A DNA stretch of 11,025 nucleotides from Gammaproteobacteria bacterium. Its GTDB lineage: Bacteria > Pseudomonadota > Gammaproteobacteria > Steroidobacterales > Steroidobacteraceae. Made by a program: the position numbers and the translations under genes. Positions 1 to 6,625 of this stretch are shown piece by piece (positions within the stretch are counted from its first letter, which is position 1; every line of letters begins with the position of its first letter). Below the pieces are notes generated by a model. The model ran no database searches, was not told where the DNA came from, and saw only the letters and a program-made list of their open reading frames with translations. The stretch lies in contig DAIDKA010000284.1 of the NCBI GenBank assembly GCA_027451085.1, positions 1 to 11,025 of the forward strand. Direction: 5' to 3'.

Positions 1-292
1 AGCGCGCGTCCTGGTACTCGCCGCGCAGCAGCTTCACGAAGGCTGGATTGGTCTCGATGGCCACCAGATGCGCGTCCGGGCGCATGCGCCTGAGGATCTC
101 ACCGGTGATGGTCCCGACTCCCGGGCCGTATTCCACGATGACCGCGGCGCTGCCCCACTCGATGGGGCGCAGGACCTCATCGACCAGGTACCTCGAACTC
201 GGCCAGATGGAACCCAGCATGAAGGGGTGGCGGAAGAAGTTGAGGGCAAACAGCAGGCGATCCTTGAAACGAGAGCGGGTGACGTCGAGCAT
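1..292 (-). CDS. SAM-dependent methyltransferase, phospholipid N-methyltransferase-like (partial, N-terminal 97 residues)
   Basis: The gene reads leftwards and runs off the left edge, so only the N-terminal 97 residues are visible. The start is the ATG at 292-290, with the ribosome-binding site AAGGAG (298-303 on the complement) five bases upstream. Residues 51-63 (VIVEYGPGVGTIT) form the glycine-rich SAM-binding motif I after a beta strand, and AIETN (78-82) supplies the acidic residue that normally contacts the SAM ribose. The preceding helix with LGSIWPSSRYLVDEVL (26-41) is the arrangement seen in the PmtA/KsgA-like group, where PmtA enzymes methylate phosphatidylethanolamine. A phosphatidylserine decarboxylase two genes away makes a lipid substrate attractive, but this is inference. 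The catalytic C-terminal part is missing, so an rRNA or small-molecule methyltransferase remains possible. The gene is divergent from the DUF218 gene, with about 100 bp between them. Confidence 0.75.
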   Translation of the reverse strand, partial: MLDVTRSRFKDRLLFALNFFRHPFMLGSIWPSSRYLVDEVLRPIEWGSAAVIVEYGPGVGTITGEILRRMRPDAHLVAIETNPAFVKLLRGEYQDAR

Positions 293-395
293 GGCGTCTC
301 CTTCGTGGGCCCTGGAAGCCTGGCATGACTTTAACGTAGTGATGGCGGAACCTGCGGGTATCATGGTGGGGTCGGGCTCCTGATCAAGCGTGGCA

Positions 396-1202
396 ATGGA
401 TTTTTTTACCTGGAAACAGCTGCTGAAGAACCTGGTGCTGCCACCCACGGGGCCGCTGCTGCTGGTGCTGGCGGGACTTGTCCTGGGTGTCGGCCGCCGT
501 CCGCGCCTCTACGGTTTTGCGCTGTGCTTCGCGGGCGCCGCGTTGCTGTGGCTGCTGGCCACGCCCGTGGTGGCTGATGCCCTGTTGCGGGTGGTCGAGC
601 GCTATCCGGCCCTGGACCTGCACCAGCCGGTGGACGCCCAGGCCGTGGTGATCCTGGCCGGAGGCGTCCGGCGCAACGCCCCGGAATACGGCACGCCCGC
701 CCCGGGAGCCACCACCCTGGAGCGGCTGGTGTACGGGGCGCGGGTGGCGCGCACTCTCGGCCTGCCGGTGCTGGTGTCGGGCAGCCGGCTGGAGGCAGCC
801 TCCATGCAGGACTTCCTGCGCACCGACCTGGGCGTGACGGCACGCTGGGTGGAGAACCGCTCGCGCGACACGCACGAGAACGCCCAGTTCTCGGCGGTGA
901 TCCTGGCGCGCGCCGGTGTCCACAGGGTGGTGCTGGTCACGTCCTCGGCCCACATGGCCCGCTCGGTGGTGGAGTTCAACATCGCGGGCATCGAGACGGT
1001 GCCGGCGCCGGCGGCGATGTGGACCCGCCGCGATGATGGCATCCTGGACTTCATCCCCAATGCCGATGCGCTGGTGCGTTCGCAGCGCGCCTGCTACGAA
1101 CTCGGCGGTCGCGCGGTGCAGCTGCTGCGCATCCGCTTCCAGTCGATCACCGGGTTGTTCGAGCCCCGGCCACCGGCAGGGGCCGGCATCAGCGCGACGT
1201 GA
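396..1202 (+). CDS. YdcF/ElyC-like DUF218 membrane protein
   Basis: This is an inner-membrane DUF218 protein of about 268 residues. Two hydrophobic segments (about residues 14-32 and 40-58) precede a soluble domain that should face the periplasm, the same layout as E. coli ElyC. Family motifs appear in order: AVVILAGG (83-90), a helix beginning TLERLVYGARVA, WVENRSRDTHENA (151-163), VTSSAHMAR (181-189) and, near the end, IPNADALVRSQRACYE. ElyC acts in undecaprenyl-phosphate and peptidoglycan precursor metabolism; other DUF218 proteins have no firm function, so a role in envelope lipid or glycan handling is only inferred. The ATG at 396 starts MDFFTWKQLLKN, typical of the family. An in-frame GTG at 390 would add two residues, and neither has a strong ribosome-binding site. 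The gene converges on psd with 38 bp between stops; a small GC hairpin there lacks a U-tract. Confidence 0.85.
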   Translation: MDFFTWKQLLKNLVLPPTGPLLLVLAGLVLGVGRRPRLYGFALCFAGAALLWLLATPVVADALLRVVERYPALDLHQPVDAQAVVILAGGVRRNAPEYGTPAPGATTLERLVYGARVARTLGLPVLVSGSRLEAASMQDFLRTDLGVTARWVENRSRDTHENAQFSAVILARAGVHRVVLVTSSAHMARSVVEFNIAGIETVPAPAAMWTRRDDGILDFIPNADALVRSQRACYELGGRAVQLLRIRFQSITGLFEPRPPAGAGISAT

Positions 1203-1240
1203 GGTAGCGCCGGCCGCGGGTGCTGCCCGCACAGCGGGAC

Positions 1241-2113
1241 TCATCCGGCTTTGACCTTGAACAGCGGCTGGCCCATGCGCACCGTGGCGCCGGTCGCGAG
1301 TCCTTCGGCAACTGTCACGCCCTCGGGCACGAAGGCGATGATGGTGGAGCCATGCTGGAACCAGCCCATCTCCTGCCCGCGCGCGAGCGGGACGTCACAG
1401 GGAATCTCGTTCGGTCCCTTGTAGCGCAGGTGCAGCAGGACGTTGGCAAAGTGCAGCCGGATGCTGGCCACCAGGATCGCGGCCACCGGCACCAGCGTGA
1501 TCACGTGGCCTGAGTCGGCCAGGCGCAGCCGGATGACGGCGCGTTCATTCTTCACGAACAGCCGCTCGATGCGCGATACGGCAATGGGATTGACGTTCCA
1601 GGTGTCGCCCGAGATGTAGGTGACCTGTTCGGCGCGGCAATCCGCCGGGGCATGGAAGCGGTGGTACATGCCTGCCGTGAGCCTCAGGGTCACGTATGAG
1701 CCGGTCTGGTACTGGCGCACCAGATCGAGATCGCCCAGCAGGTCCAGCAGCGTGTAGGGGAAGCCCTTGGCCTGCAGGCATTCGCCGGCGGTGACCTTGC
1801 CGAATGCGCCGACGATGCCGTCGCTGGGGCTGACCAGGGTGTCGGGATCGGTGCAGACGGGGCGCGCACCCTCTTTCAGGGCGCGGGTGAAGCACTCGTG
1901 CAGGCTGCGGAAACGCTGCGTCCTGGCATCGCACAGGTCCACGTCGCAGAACAGGCGCCACAGCGCGATGACGGGCCTGGCGATCAGTGGATTGTCGATC
2001 TTCGACAGCCAGCCGACGAAGAACGTCAGCCAGCGGCGCGGAATGCGGTTGGTCAGCAGGAAGTTGAGGTCCTCCTGCCGGGCCACGCGGGCGATGGCAG
2101 CGCGCACTGTCAT
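1241..2113 (-). CDS. psd: Phosphatidylserine decarboxylase proenzyme
   Basis: The enzyme decarboxylates phosphatidylserine to phosphatidylethanolamine at the inner membrane, the last step of PE synthesis. From the ATG at 2113 it is 290 residues. The elements of the self-cleaving proenzyme are visible: the Asp of SPSDG (D98), the His of YHRFHAP (H154) and the processing site GST (G255-S256-T257), where cleavage makes the small alpha chain and turns the serine into the pyruvoyl group. These positions fall close to E. coli D90, H147 and S254. The residue before GST is His rather than the usual Leu of LGST. Earlier landmarks include LQAKGFPYTL and the VTLRLTAGMYHR strand. A TTG at 2134 would extend the N-terminus by seven residues; neither start has a strong ribosome-binding site. 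The long acidic tail of the E. coli enzyme is absent. The gene is divergent from the aminotransferase gene, only 45 bp away, so their promoters must overlap. Confidence 0.95.
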   Translation of the reverse strand: MTVRAAIARVARQEDLNFLLTNRIPRRWLTFFVGWLSKIDNPLIARPVIALWRLFCDVDLCDARTQRFRSLHECFTRALKEGARPVCTDPDTLVSPSDGIVGAFGKVTAGECLQAKGFPYTLLDLLGDLDLVRQYQTGSYVTLRLTAGMYHRFHAPADCRAEQVTYISGDTWNVNPIAVSRIERLFVKNERAVIRLRLADSGHVITLVPVAAILVASIRLHFANVLLHLRYKGPNEIPCDVPLARGQEMGWFQHGSTIIAFVPEGVTVAEGLATGATVRMGQPLFKVKAG

Positions 2114-2158
2114 CGGTACGTCATCCGCGCGCAATAGTTTTCCGGGTGTCGAATCTTC

Positions 2159-3907
2159 ATGGACCGTTCAATGACCTCGTATCTGCTGTTGATCCCGGCC
2201 GCCTGCGTGGCTGCACTGTGTCTGGTCGGGCTGCGCCAGCGCCTGACGCTGTCCGCCGCCAAGCATCGCTCCCTGGCGGGACACGCACGCTGGTCGCGCC
2301 GCCTGGCCCGGCTGGTGCCGTTTTATGAGTACGATGAAAGCCGGTTCTTCTGTGCCGATGGCGCTCCGGAGCAGGTTGTCACGCAGCGTCGTGCGGCCTT
2401 CCGGGAGCTGTCGGAGCTGTTCCGCACGCGCTTCCGGCGTTCCGCGGCCCTGACCGCCGAGGTGGCGCAATCGGTGTCCGACCTGCAGTTCACCTCCCGT
2501 TATCGCGTGCCGTTCCAGTTCAGCCGCATCGTCCGGGACAACCTCAAGGGCGGCTCCTTCCTGGAGGCTGCGGGCGGCGTGACGCTCACGGACCTGGATG
2601 GCAACCGGTTCTACGACCTGGCCGGTTCCTATGGCGTCAACGTCTTCGGAATCGATTTCTACCGGGATTGCATCGAGCGTGGCGCCGACCGGGTCCGCGG
2701 GCTGGGGCCGGTCCTGGGCACATTCCATCCCGTGCTGGCCTACAACGTCCGGCGCCTGCGCGAGATATCGGGTCTGGACGAGGTCTCTTTCCACATGTCC
2801 GGCACCGAGGCCGTGATGCAGGCGGTGCGGCTGGCCCGCTACCACACCGGACGGCGCCAGCTGGTGCGCTTCTGCGGCGCCTACCATGGCTGGTGGGGGG
2901 ACGTGCAACCGGGCGTGGGCAACCCGCAGACGGCACATGACACCCTGACGCTGGCCGACATGAGCGACAAGGCGCTGCGTGTGCTGGCGCAGCGCAAGGA
3001 CATCGCCTGCGTACTGGTCAATCCGCTGCAGGCGCTGCACCCCAACAGCAATGCGCCCAATGACGGCGCGCTGCTGGACAGCGGCCGCGGCGCGCACTTC
3101 GACCGTGACGCATACACCGCCTGGCTGCAGCGCCTGCGCGAGGTGTGCACCGCGCGGGGCATCGTGCTGATCTTCGACGAGGTGTTCGTGGGCTTCCGCC
3201 TCGCCCCGGGTGGTGCGCAGGAGTACTTCGGCGTGAAGGCCGACATGGTGACCTACGGCAAGACCCTGGGTGGCGGCCTGCCGGTGGGGGTGGTGTGCGG
3301 CCGCGGCGGGCTCATGCGGCGCTTCCGGGAAGACCATCCGGCGGATGTCTGCCTGGCGCGCGGCACCTTCAATTCGCATCCTTACGTGATGGGCGCGATG
3401 CATGAGTTCCTCGAGCGGTTGCAGACCGGGCCCGTGCAGGCGCTGTACCGGGACCTGGATGCCGTATGGAACGGCCGCGCCGCGAGTCTCAACGGGCGCC
3501 TGGCGGCGGCAGGTCTGCCGGTGCGGGTGTCCAATCTGTCTTCCATCTGGACCGTGAGCTATGTTCAACCGTCGCAGTACAACTGGATGTTCCAGTACTA
3601 CCTGCGGGCGCATGGGCTGGCATTGAGCTGGGTGGGTACCGGGCGCTTCATTTTCAGTCTCAACTACACCGATGAGGACTTCGCGCAGGTGGCGGACCGG
3701 ATCGTGGCCGCCGCCCGGGCCATGCATGACGGCGGTTGGTGGTGGGCCGATGCCCGGCTCACCAACCGCGCGATCAGGCGGCGTCTGTCGCGTGAACTGC
3801 TTCAGGCCTGGTGGAGCGCTTCGGCTTCGAGGGCCTCGGCCTCGATGACATCGTCCATCGGGTCGATGAGTTCGCCGCGCAGCAGCGCCAGCGGGGCGCG
3901 CCAGTAG
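2159..3907 (+). CDS. Membrane-anchored class III PLP aminotransferase (glutamate-1-semialdehyde 2,1-aminomutase-like)
   Basis: This is a fold-type I PLP enzyme of 582 residues with class III motifs: SGTEAVMQAV (214-223) for phosphate binding, AYHGWW (241-246), FDEVFVGFR (339-347) with the Asp that pairs with the pyridine nitrogen, the Schiff-base lysine K368 in YGKTLGGGLPVG, and GTFNSHPYVMGA (402-413). These match the HemL/GSA-aminomutase branch, but HemL is about 430 residues and soluble. Here a hydrophobic segment (about 7-25) and roughly 100 extra residues precede the catalytic domain, suggesting an inner-membrane anchor and a lipid-linked or membrane-proximal substrate rather than haem synthesis. 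The true substrate is unknown. The Ser/Ala-rich tail from about residue 548 is antisense to the 3' end of the neighbouring minus-strand gene and looks like low-complexity read-through. An ATG at 2171 is an alternative start; it would keep the hydrophobic segment. Confidence 0.85.
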   Translation: MDRSMTSYLLLIPAACVAALCLVGLRQRLTLSAAKHRSLAGHARWSRRLARLVPFYEYDESRFFCADGAPEQVVTQRRAAFRELSELFRTRFRRSAALTAEVAQSVSDLQFTSRYRVPFQFSRIVRDNLKGGSFLEAAGGVTLTDLDGNRFYDLAGSYGVNVFGIDFYRDCIERGADRVRGLGPVLGTFHPVLAYNVRRLREISGLDEVSFHMSGTEAVMQAVRLARYHTGRRQLVRFCGAYHGWWGDVQPGVGNPQTAHDTLTLADMSDKALRVLAQRKDIACVLVNPLQALHPNSNAPNDGALLDSGRGAHFDRDAYTAWLQRLREVCTARGIVLIFDEVFVGFRLAPGGAQEYFGVKADMVTYGKTLGGGLPVGVVCGRGGLMRRFREDHPADVCLARGTFNSHPYVMGAMHEFLERLQTGPVQALYRDLDAVWNGRAASLNGRLAAAGLPVRVSNLSSIWTVSYVQPSQYNWMFQYYLRAHGLALSWVGTGRFIFSLNYTDEDFAQVADRIVAAARAMHDGGWWWADARLTNRAIRRRLSRELLQAWWSASASRASASMTSSIGSMSSPRSSASGARQ

Positions 3908-4443
3908 AGCAGCACGTCGTGGAACGGGTCGGTGAGGATCTTCGTGAACCACGCCAGGCCCGTTTGCACGTTGCGGATGAAGCACAGCTGCACGGTGCGG
4001 AACAGCAGCCCGCCCACCCCCACGGTGAACCACAGCAGGCCCACGTGGTTCAGCAGGTCCAGCCTTGAAGCAGGAGCGTCGACCAGGCCGAACAGGGTGG
4101 GGCTGAACCACAGCAGCACCGGTGACAGCGCCCAGACGGTCATCAGCACCACCTTGCGGTGCAGGTTGTAACCGACCTTGATGTCCTCCTTGTGCTCGTG
4201 CGTGGCGTGATTGACCTGGTCGTACCCCTTGGGCTCGAAGAAGAAATGCCCCGACTGGCGGCTCACCATCGACACTGTCCAGCCGATCAATGCCGCGGCT
4301 GCCGGGCTTTTGAACATCGTGGCGTAGGACGCCAGGAAACTCAGGGCGCTGACCAGGTGCAGTGACTGGTTGATGCGGCTGTGGTGGTAGTAGCGGTGGT
4401 CATCCCAACGCTGGGTCTTGAGCGTCTGCCAGAAGCTTTCCAT
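3802..4443 (-). CDS. Multi-helix membrane protein, Mpo1/DUF962-like
   Basis: The protein is 213 residues with about four hydrophobic segments (roughly 28-45, 48-62, 98-120 and 133-157). The chosen ATG at 4443 is preceded by AGAGGA at a good distance; an upstream in-frame ATG at 4485 lacks this. The N-terminal half carries a histidine-rich pattern: HHSRINQSLH (20-29), SGHFFFEPKG (64-73), NHATHEHKED (78-87) and NLHRK (93-97). The first two blocks resemble the H-x-x-x-N-x-x-x-H and GHxFFE signatures of Mpo1-like (DUF962) proteins; yeast Mpo1 is an iron-dependent dioxygenase that shortens 2-hydroxy fatty acids. The longer C-terminal half with two further helices is not typical of short DUF962 proteins, and a di-iron fatty acid hydroxylase-like fold cannot be excluded. 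The last 106 bp overlap the aminotransferase gene on the other strand. The gene is divergent from the GT4 glycosyltransferase, and a lipid substrate fits the context. Confidence 0.6.
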   Translation of the reverse strand: MESFWQTLKTQRWDDHRYYHHSRINQSLHLVSALSFLASYATMFKSPAAAALIGWTVSMVSRQSGHFFFEPKGYDQVNHATHEHKEDIKVGYNLHRKVVLMTVWALSPVLLWFSPTLFGLVDAPASRLDLLNHVGLLWFTVGVGGLLFRTVQLCFIRNVQTGLAWFTKILTDPFHDVLLYWRAPLALLRGELIDPMDDVIEAEALEAEALHQA

Positions 4444-4465
4444 TGCGATCCTCTCGTTCGGCCTG

Positions 4466-4480
4466 TGGCCCGTCGGGCCA
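4466..4480 (-). repeat. Short perfect inverted repeat in the leader of the Mpo1-like gene
   Basis: TGGCCC, three bases, then GGGCCA form a perfect six-pair GC-rich stem. It lies about 23 bp upstream of the chosen ATG at 4443 and would form a hairpin in that gene's 5' leader if transcription starts further upstream. No poly-U follows, so it is not a standard terminator. It may be a leader hairpin or an operator half; function is unproven. Confidence 0.35.
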
Positions 4481-4500
4481 GACATGAACGAGATACGTCA

Positions 4501-4550
4501 GCAAATTTGCAGGCAGATGACGGTGCGTGGATTGTTCATCGAACCGTCAT
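4501..4550. promoter_or_regulatory. Candidate divergent regulatory region with a palindrome and an 8-bp inverted repeat
   Basis: Between the divergent Mpo1-like and GT4 genes lie a perfect 10-bp palindrome, GCAAATTTGC (4501-4510), and a perfect 8-bp inverted repeat, ATGACGGT (4517-4524) with ACCGTCAT (4543-4550), separated by 18 bases. The stretch around the palindrome is AT-richer than its surroundings. The simplest reading is a shared promoter/operator for both genes. The 8-bp repeat could also fold as a leader hairpin just upstream of the GT4 start. I see no convincing -35/-10 pair and no regulator gene in the immediate vicinity. Confidence 0.4.
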
Positions 4551-4564
4551 GAGCGCGGGTCAGG

Positions 4565-5623
4565 ATGCAACCAGTGAAAATACTGATCGTCACGGATGCC
4601 TGGCGTCCCCAGACCAATGGCGTGGTGCAGACCCTTGCGCGCACCGTGGAGTGTCTGCGGGCGTCAGGTCACGAGGTGCGCCTGGTCACTCCGCAGGGGC
4701 TGCGCTCGATGCCCTGCCCGACCTATCCCGAGATCAGGCTGGCGGTGTTTCCCGGCCGGGAAGTGGCGCGCATGCTGGATTCATTCCAGCCGGATGCCGT
4801 GCATATCGCCACCGAGGGCTCGCTGGGGCTGGCTGCGCGCCGGGCCTGCCTGCGCCGCGGCTTGAACTTCACGACGTCTTATCACACGCAGTTCCCGCAG
4901 TACCTGCGGCAGCGCTTCCCGATCCCCTTGTCGGCATCCTACGGGTTCCTGCGCTGGTTCCATGGCGCGGCCCGCGCCTGCATGGTCAGCACGCAGAGCA
5001 TGCAGGTGGAGCTTGCGTCGCGCGGCTTCCGCAACATCGTGCGCTGGGCCCGCGGCGTGGATACCAATCTGTTCCGTCCAGGCCCCAAGGACCTGCTGGA
5101 CCTGCCCCGGCCGGTGGCGGTGTACGTGGGCCGCCTGGCGGTGGAGAAGAACATCGACGCCTACCTGCAGATGCCCTGGCAGGGCTCGAAGCTGGTGGTG
5201 GGCGATGGTCCCGAGCGGGCGCGCCTCGAGGCCCGCTATCCGGCAGCGCATTTTGCCGGCTATCGCTTCGGCGCGGACCTTGCGGCGCATATGGCGGCGG
5301 CGGATGTGTTCGTGTTCCCCAGCCGCACGGACACCTTCGGCCTGGTGAACCTGGAGGCCATGGCCTGCGGCCTGCCCGTGGCGGCGTACCCGGTGACCGG
5401 GCCCATCGATATTGTCGATGACGGTGTCACCGGAGCGCTCGACGAGGACCTCGGACGGGCTGCGCTGCGTGCCCTGGCGCTGGACCCGGCTGCCTGCCGT
5501 GAGCGCGCCCTGCGTTCCAGCTGGGAGGCCAATACGCGGCAGTTCGAGGACAACCTGGTGTGCTGCCGGGGTGGGGCGCCGCTGGTGACGCGTGCGATGG
5601 CGCCGTGCACCGCGGCCGCCTGA
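4565..5623 (+). CDS. GT4-family glycosyltransferase (lipid mannosyl/glucosyltransferase type)
   Basis: This is a GT-B retaining glycosyltransferase of 352 residues. The N-terminal acceptor domain shows ILIVTDAWRPQTNGVV (6-21) and SYHTQFPQY (105-113), as in the SQD2/MgtA/PimB-like group, which transfers sugars to diacylglycerol or phosphatidylinositol lipids. The donor domain has GVDTNLFRPG (164-173), VYVGRLAVEKNID (187-198), VGDGPERARLE (212-222) and PSRTDTFGLVNLEAMACG (252-269). The last is the EX7E region, with Asp in place of the first Glu, as is frequent in this subfamily. The C-terminal SWEANTRQFEDNL is also typical. No membrane helix is visible, so the enzyme is probably peripheral on the cytoplasmic side. 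The ATG at 4565 has almost no ribosome-binding site, whereas GTG at 4574 would begin MKILIVTDAW with CAGGA at about eight bases, so the start may be nine bases later. The Psd and Mpo1-like neighbours support a lipid acceptor, but this is inferred. Confidence 0.85.
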   Translation: MQPVKILIVTDAWRPQTNGVVQTLARTVECLRASGHEVRLVTPQGLRSMPCPTYPEIRLAVFPGREVARMLDSFQPDAVHIATEGSLGLAARRACLRRGLNFTTSYHTQFPQYLRQRFPIPLSASYGFLRWFHGAARACMVSTQSMQVELASRGFRNIVRWARGVDTNLFRPGPKDLLDLPRPVAVYVGRLAVEKNIDAYLQMPWQGSKLVVGDGPERARLEARYPAAHFAGYRFGADLAAHMAAADVFVFPSRTDTFGLVNLEAMACGLPVAAYPVTGPIDIVDDGVTGALDEDLGRAALRALALDPAACRERALRSSWEANTRQFEDNLVCCRGGAPLVTRAMAPCTAAA

Positions 5624-5677
5624 GGCTGGTCCGAAGATGTAATCCGGCAATGTGGCTGTGGGTGTGTTGGAAGGGTT

Positions 5678-6577
5678 TCAGGAGTAGTAATAGTTGATTG
5701 CTGACAGAGGCGCGGGCGGCGGCTCGCCCAGTGCTTCGGCAACCGAGATCTCGTAGGTGCGGCACAGTGCATCCAGGGCCAGATCATTGAGTCCGGTGCC
5801 GAATGGATCTTCGAGCTCTTCCGACAGTGCATCCAGGCCGAAGAAAGAATAGGCCACCAGGACGGTGAACAGCGGGGTCGCCCACCCGGACGTCGATGCC
5901 AGGCCGATGGGCAGCAACATGCAGAACCAGTATGTCGAGCGGTGCAGCAGCAACGTATAGGTGAAGGGCACGGGAGTGCCTGAGATGCGTTCGCAGCCGG
6001 CCTGTATGGCTGCCATGCTGCTGATACGCTCGTCGAGAATGCGGAACTCCATGTCGCTGATGCGGCCCTCGCGTTTGAGTGCGGCCAGTCGCTGCTCCAT
6101 GTGGTGCAGTACAGCGTCGGGCTTGTTGGCTGTCTGCGTGAACGCATCGGCACCGCTGCCGATGAACCTGCGGGCATCGCTGTCGGCGTCAACTTTGCGT
6201 ACAGCGCCGCGCAGGTAGTGACAGAAGGCGAGGGATTCCATCAGCAGAGGGCGCGCATCATGTGGGATGAGTGCAAGCGTTGCGCGGGATAAATTGCGGA
6301 TTTCGAACACCAGCTGGCCCCATAACTTGCGCGCCTCCCACCAGCGGTCGTAGGCGCTGTTGTTGCGAAAGCCGAGGAAAATCGACAGGGCCACGCCCAG
6401 CACAGTAAAGGGCGCGATGCCGTAAGCGCCAGAGTGCACGCCTATGGTCCGTTCAATGAGTACTACAGTGCACGCGTACACGGCAAAGCCAATGAGCTGG
6501 GGTGCAATGCGCGGCAAGATCGAGCCGTGCATGATGAAAAACAGTTGAACGATGCTGGGTTTGGGTCGGACTATCAT
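5678..6577 (-). CDS. Bestrophin-family (UPF0187) anion channel-like membrane protein
   Basis: The protein is 299 residues, the usual length for bacterial bestrophins, which form pentameric ion channels in the inner membrane. Signature blocks are MIVRPKPSIVQLFF at the start, FLGFRNNSAYDRWWEARKLW (67-86) after the first helix pair, GTPVPFTYTLLLHRS (200-214), the helix with FCMLLPIGLAS (218-228), and LSEELEDPFG (251-260), the family's acidic cluster. Hydrophobic segments lie near 24-42, 54-70, 214-229 and 233-250. Its start is ATG at 6577 with only a weak GGAA upstream. It sits 48 bp downstream of the LysR gene on the same strand and could be cotranscribed, but nothing ties its function to that regulator. 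It converges on GT4 with 54 bp between the stops, where I see no terminator hairpin. Base composition is somewhat less GC-rich than in neighbouring genes. Confidence 0.9.
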   Translation of the reverse strand: MIVRPKPSIVQLFFIMHGSILPRIAPQLIGFAVYACTVVLIERTIGVHSGAYGIAPFTVLGVALSIFLGFRNNSAYDRWWEARKLWGQLVFEIRNLSRATLALIPHDARPLLMESLAFCHYLRGAVRKVDADSDARRFIGSGADAFTQTANKPDAVLHHMEQRLAALKREGRISDMEFRILDERISSMAAIQAGCERISGTPVPFTYTLLLHRSTYWFCMLLPIGLASTSGWATPLFTVLVAYSFFGLDALSEELEDPFGTGLNDLALDALCRTYEISVAEALGEPPPAPLSAINYYYS

Positions 6578-6625
6578 GAGGGTTCCAATACTTCGGGTAT
6601 CTCACAGTTCTGGCGGCAGACTGTC

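Noticed and set aside
293..395. Promoter for the methyltransferase/DUF218 divergent pair
   Set aside because: TATCAT at 359-364 resembles a -10 box, but I found no -35 element at proper spacing, so no promoter is called.
1216..1230. GCGGG/CCCGC stem-loop between the DUF218 gene and psd as a bidirectional terminator
   Set aside because: Only five pairs and no U-run on either strand; stems like this are expected by chance in such GC-rich DNA.
384..1244. A 286-codon minus-strand frame opposite the DUF218 gene
   Set aside because: Arg/His/Gln-rich low-complexity translation with no recognisable motif, while the plus strand carries complete DUF218 motifs.
2168..4111. A 647-codon open frame on the minus strand opposite the aminotransferase gene
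   Set aside because: It is antisense to a frame with full class III aminotransferase motifs. Its translation is rich in His, Arg, Gln and Pro without domain motifs, typical of a shadow frame in GC-rich DNA.
4381..5421. A 346-codon plus-strand frame overlapping the GT4 gene
   Set aside because: Out of frame with the GT4 motifs, with Gly/Ala/Pro/Arg-rich composition and no domain signal.
5624..5677. Terminator between the convergent GT4 and bestrophin genes
   Set aside because: No inverted repeat of useful length and no T-run is visible in these 54 bp.
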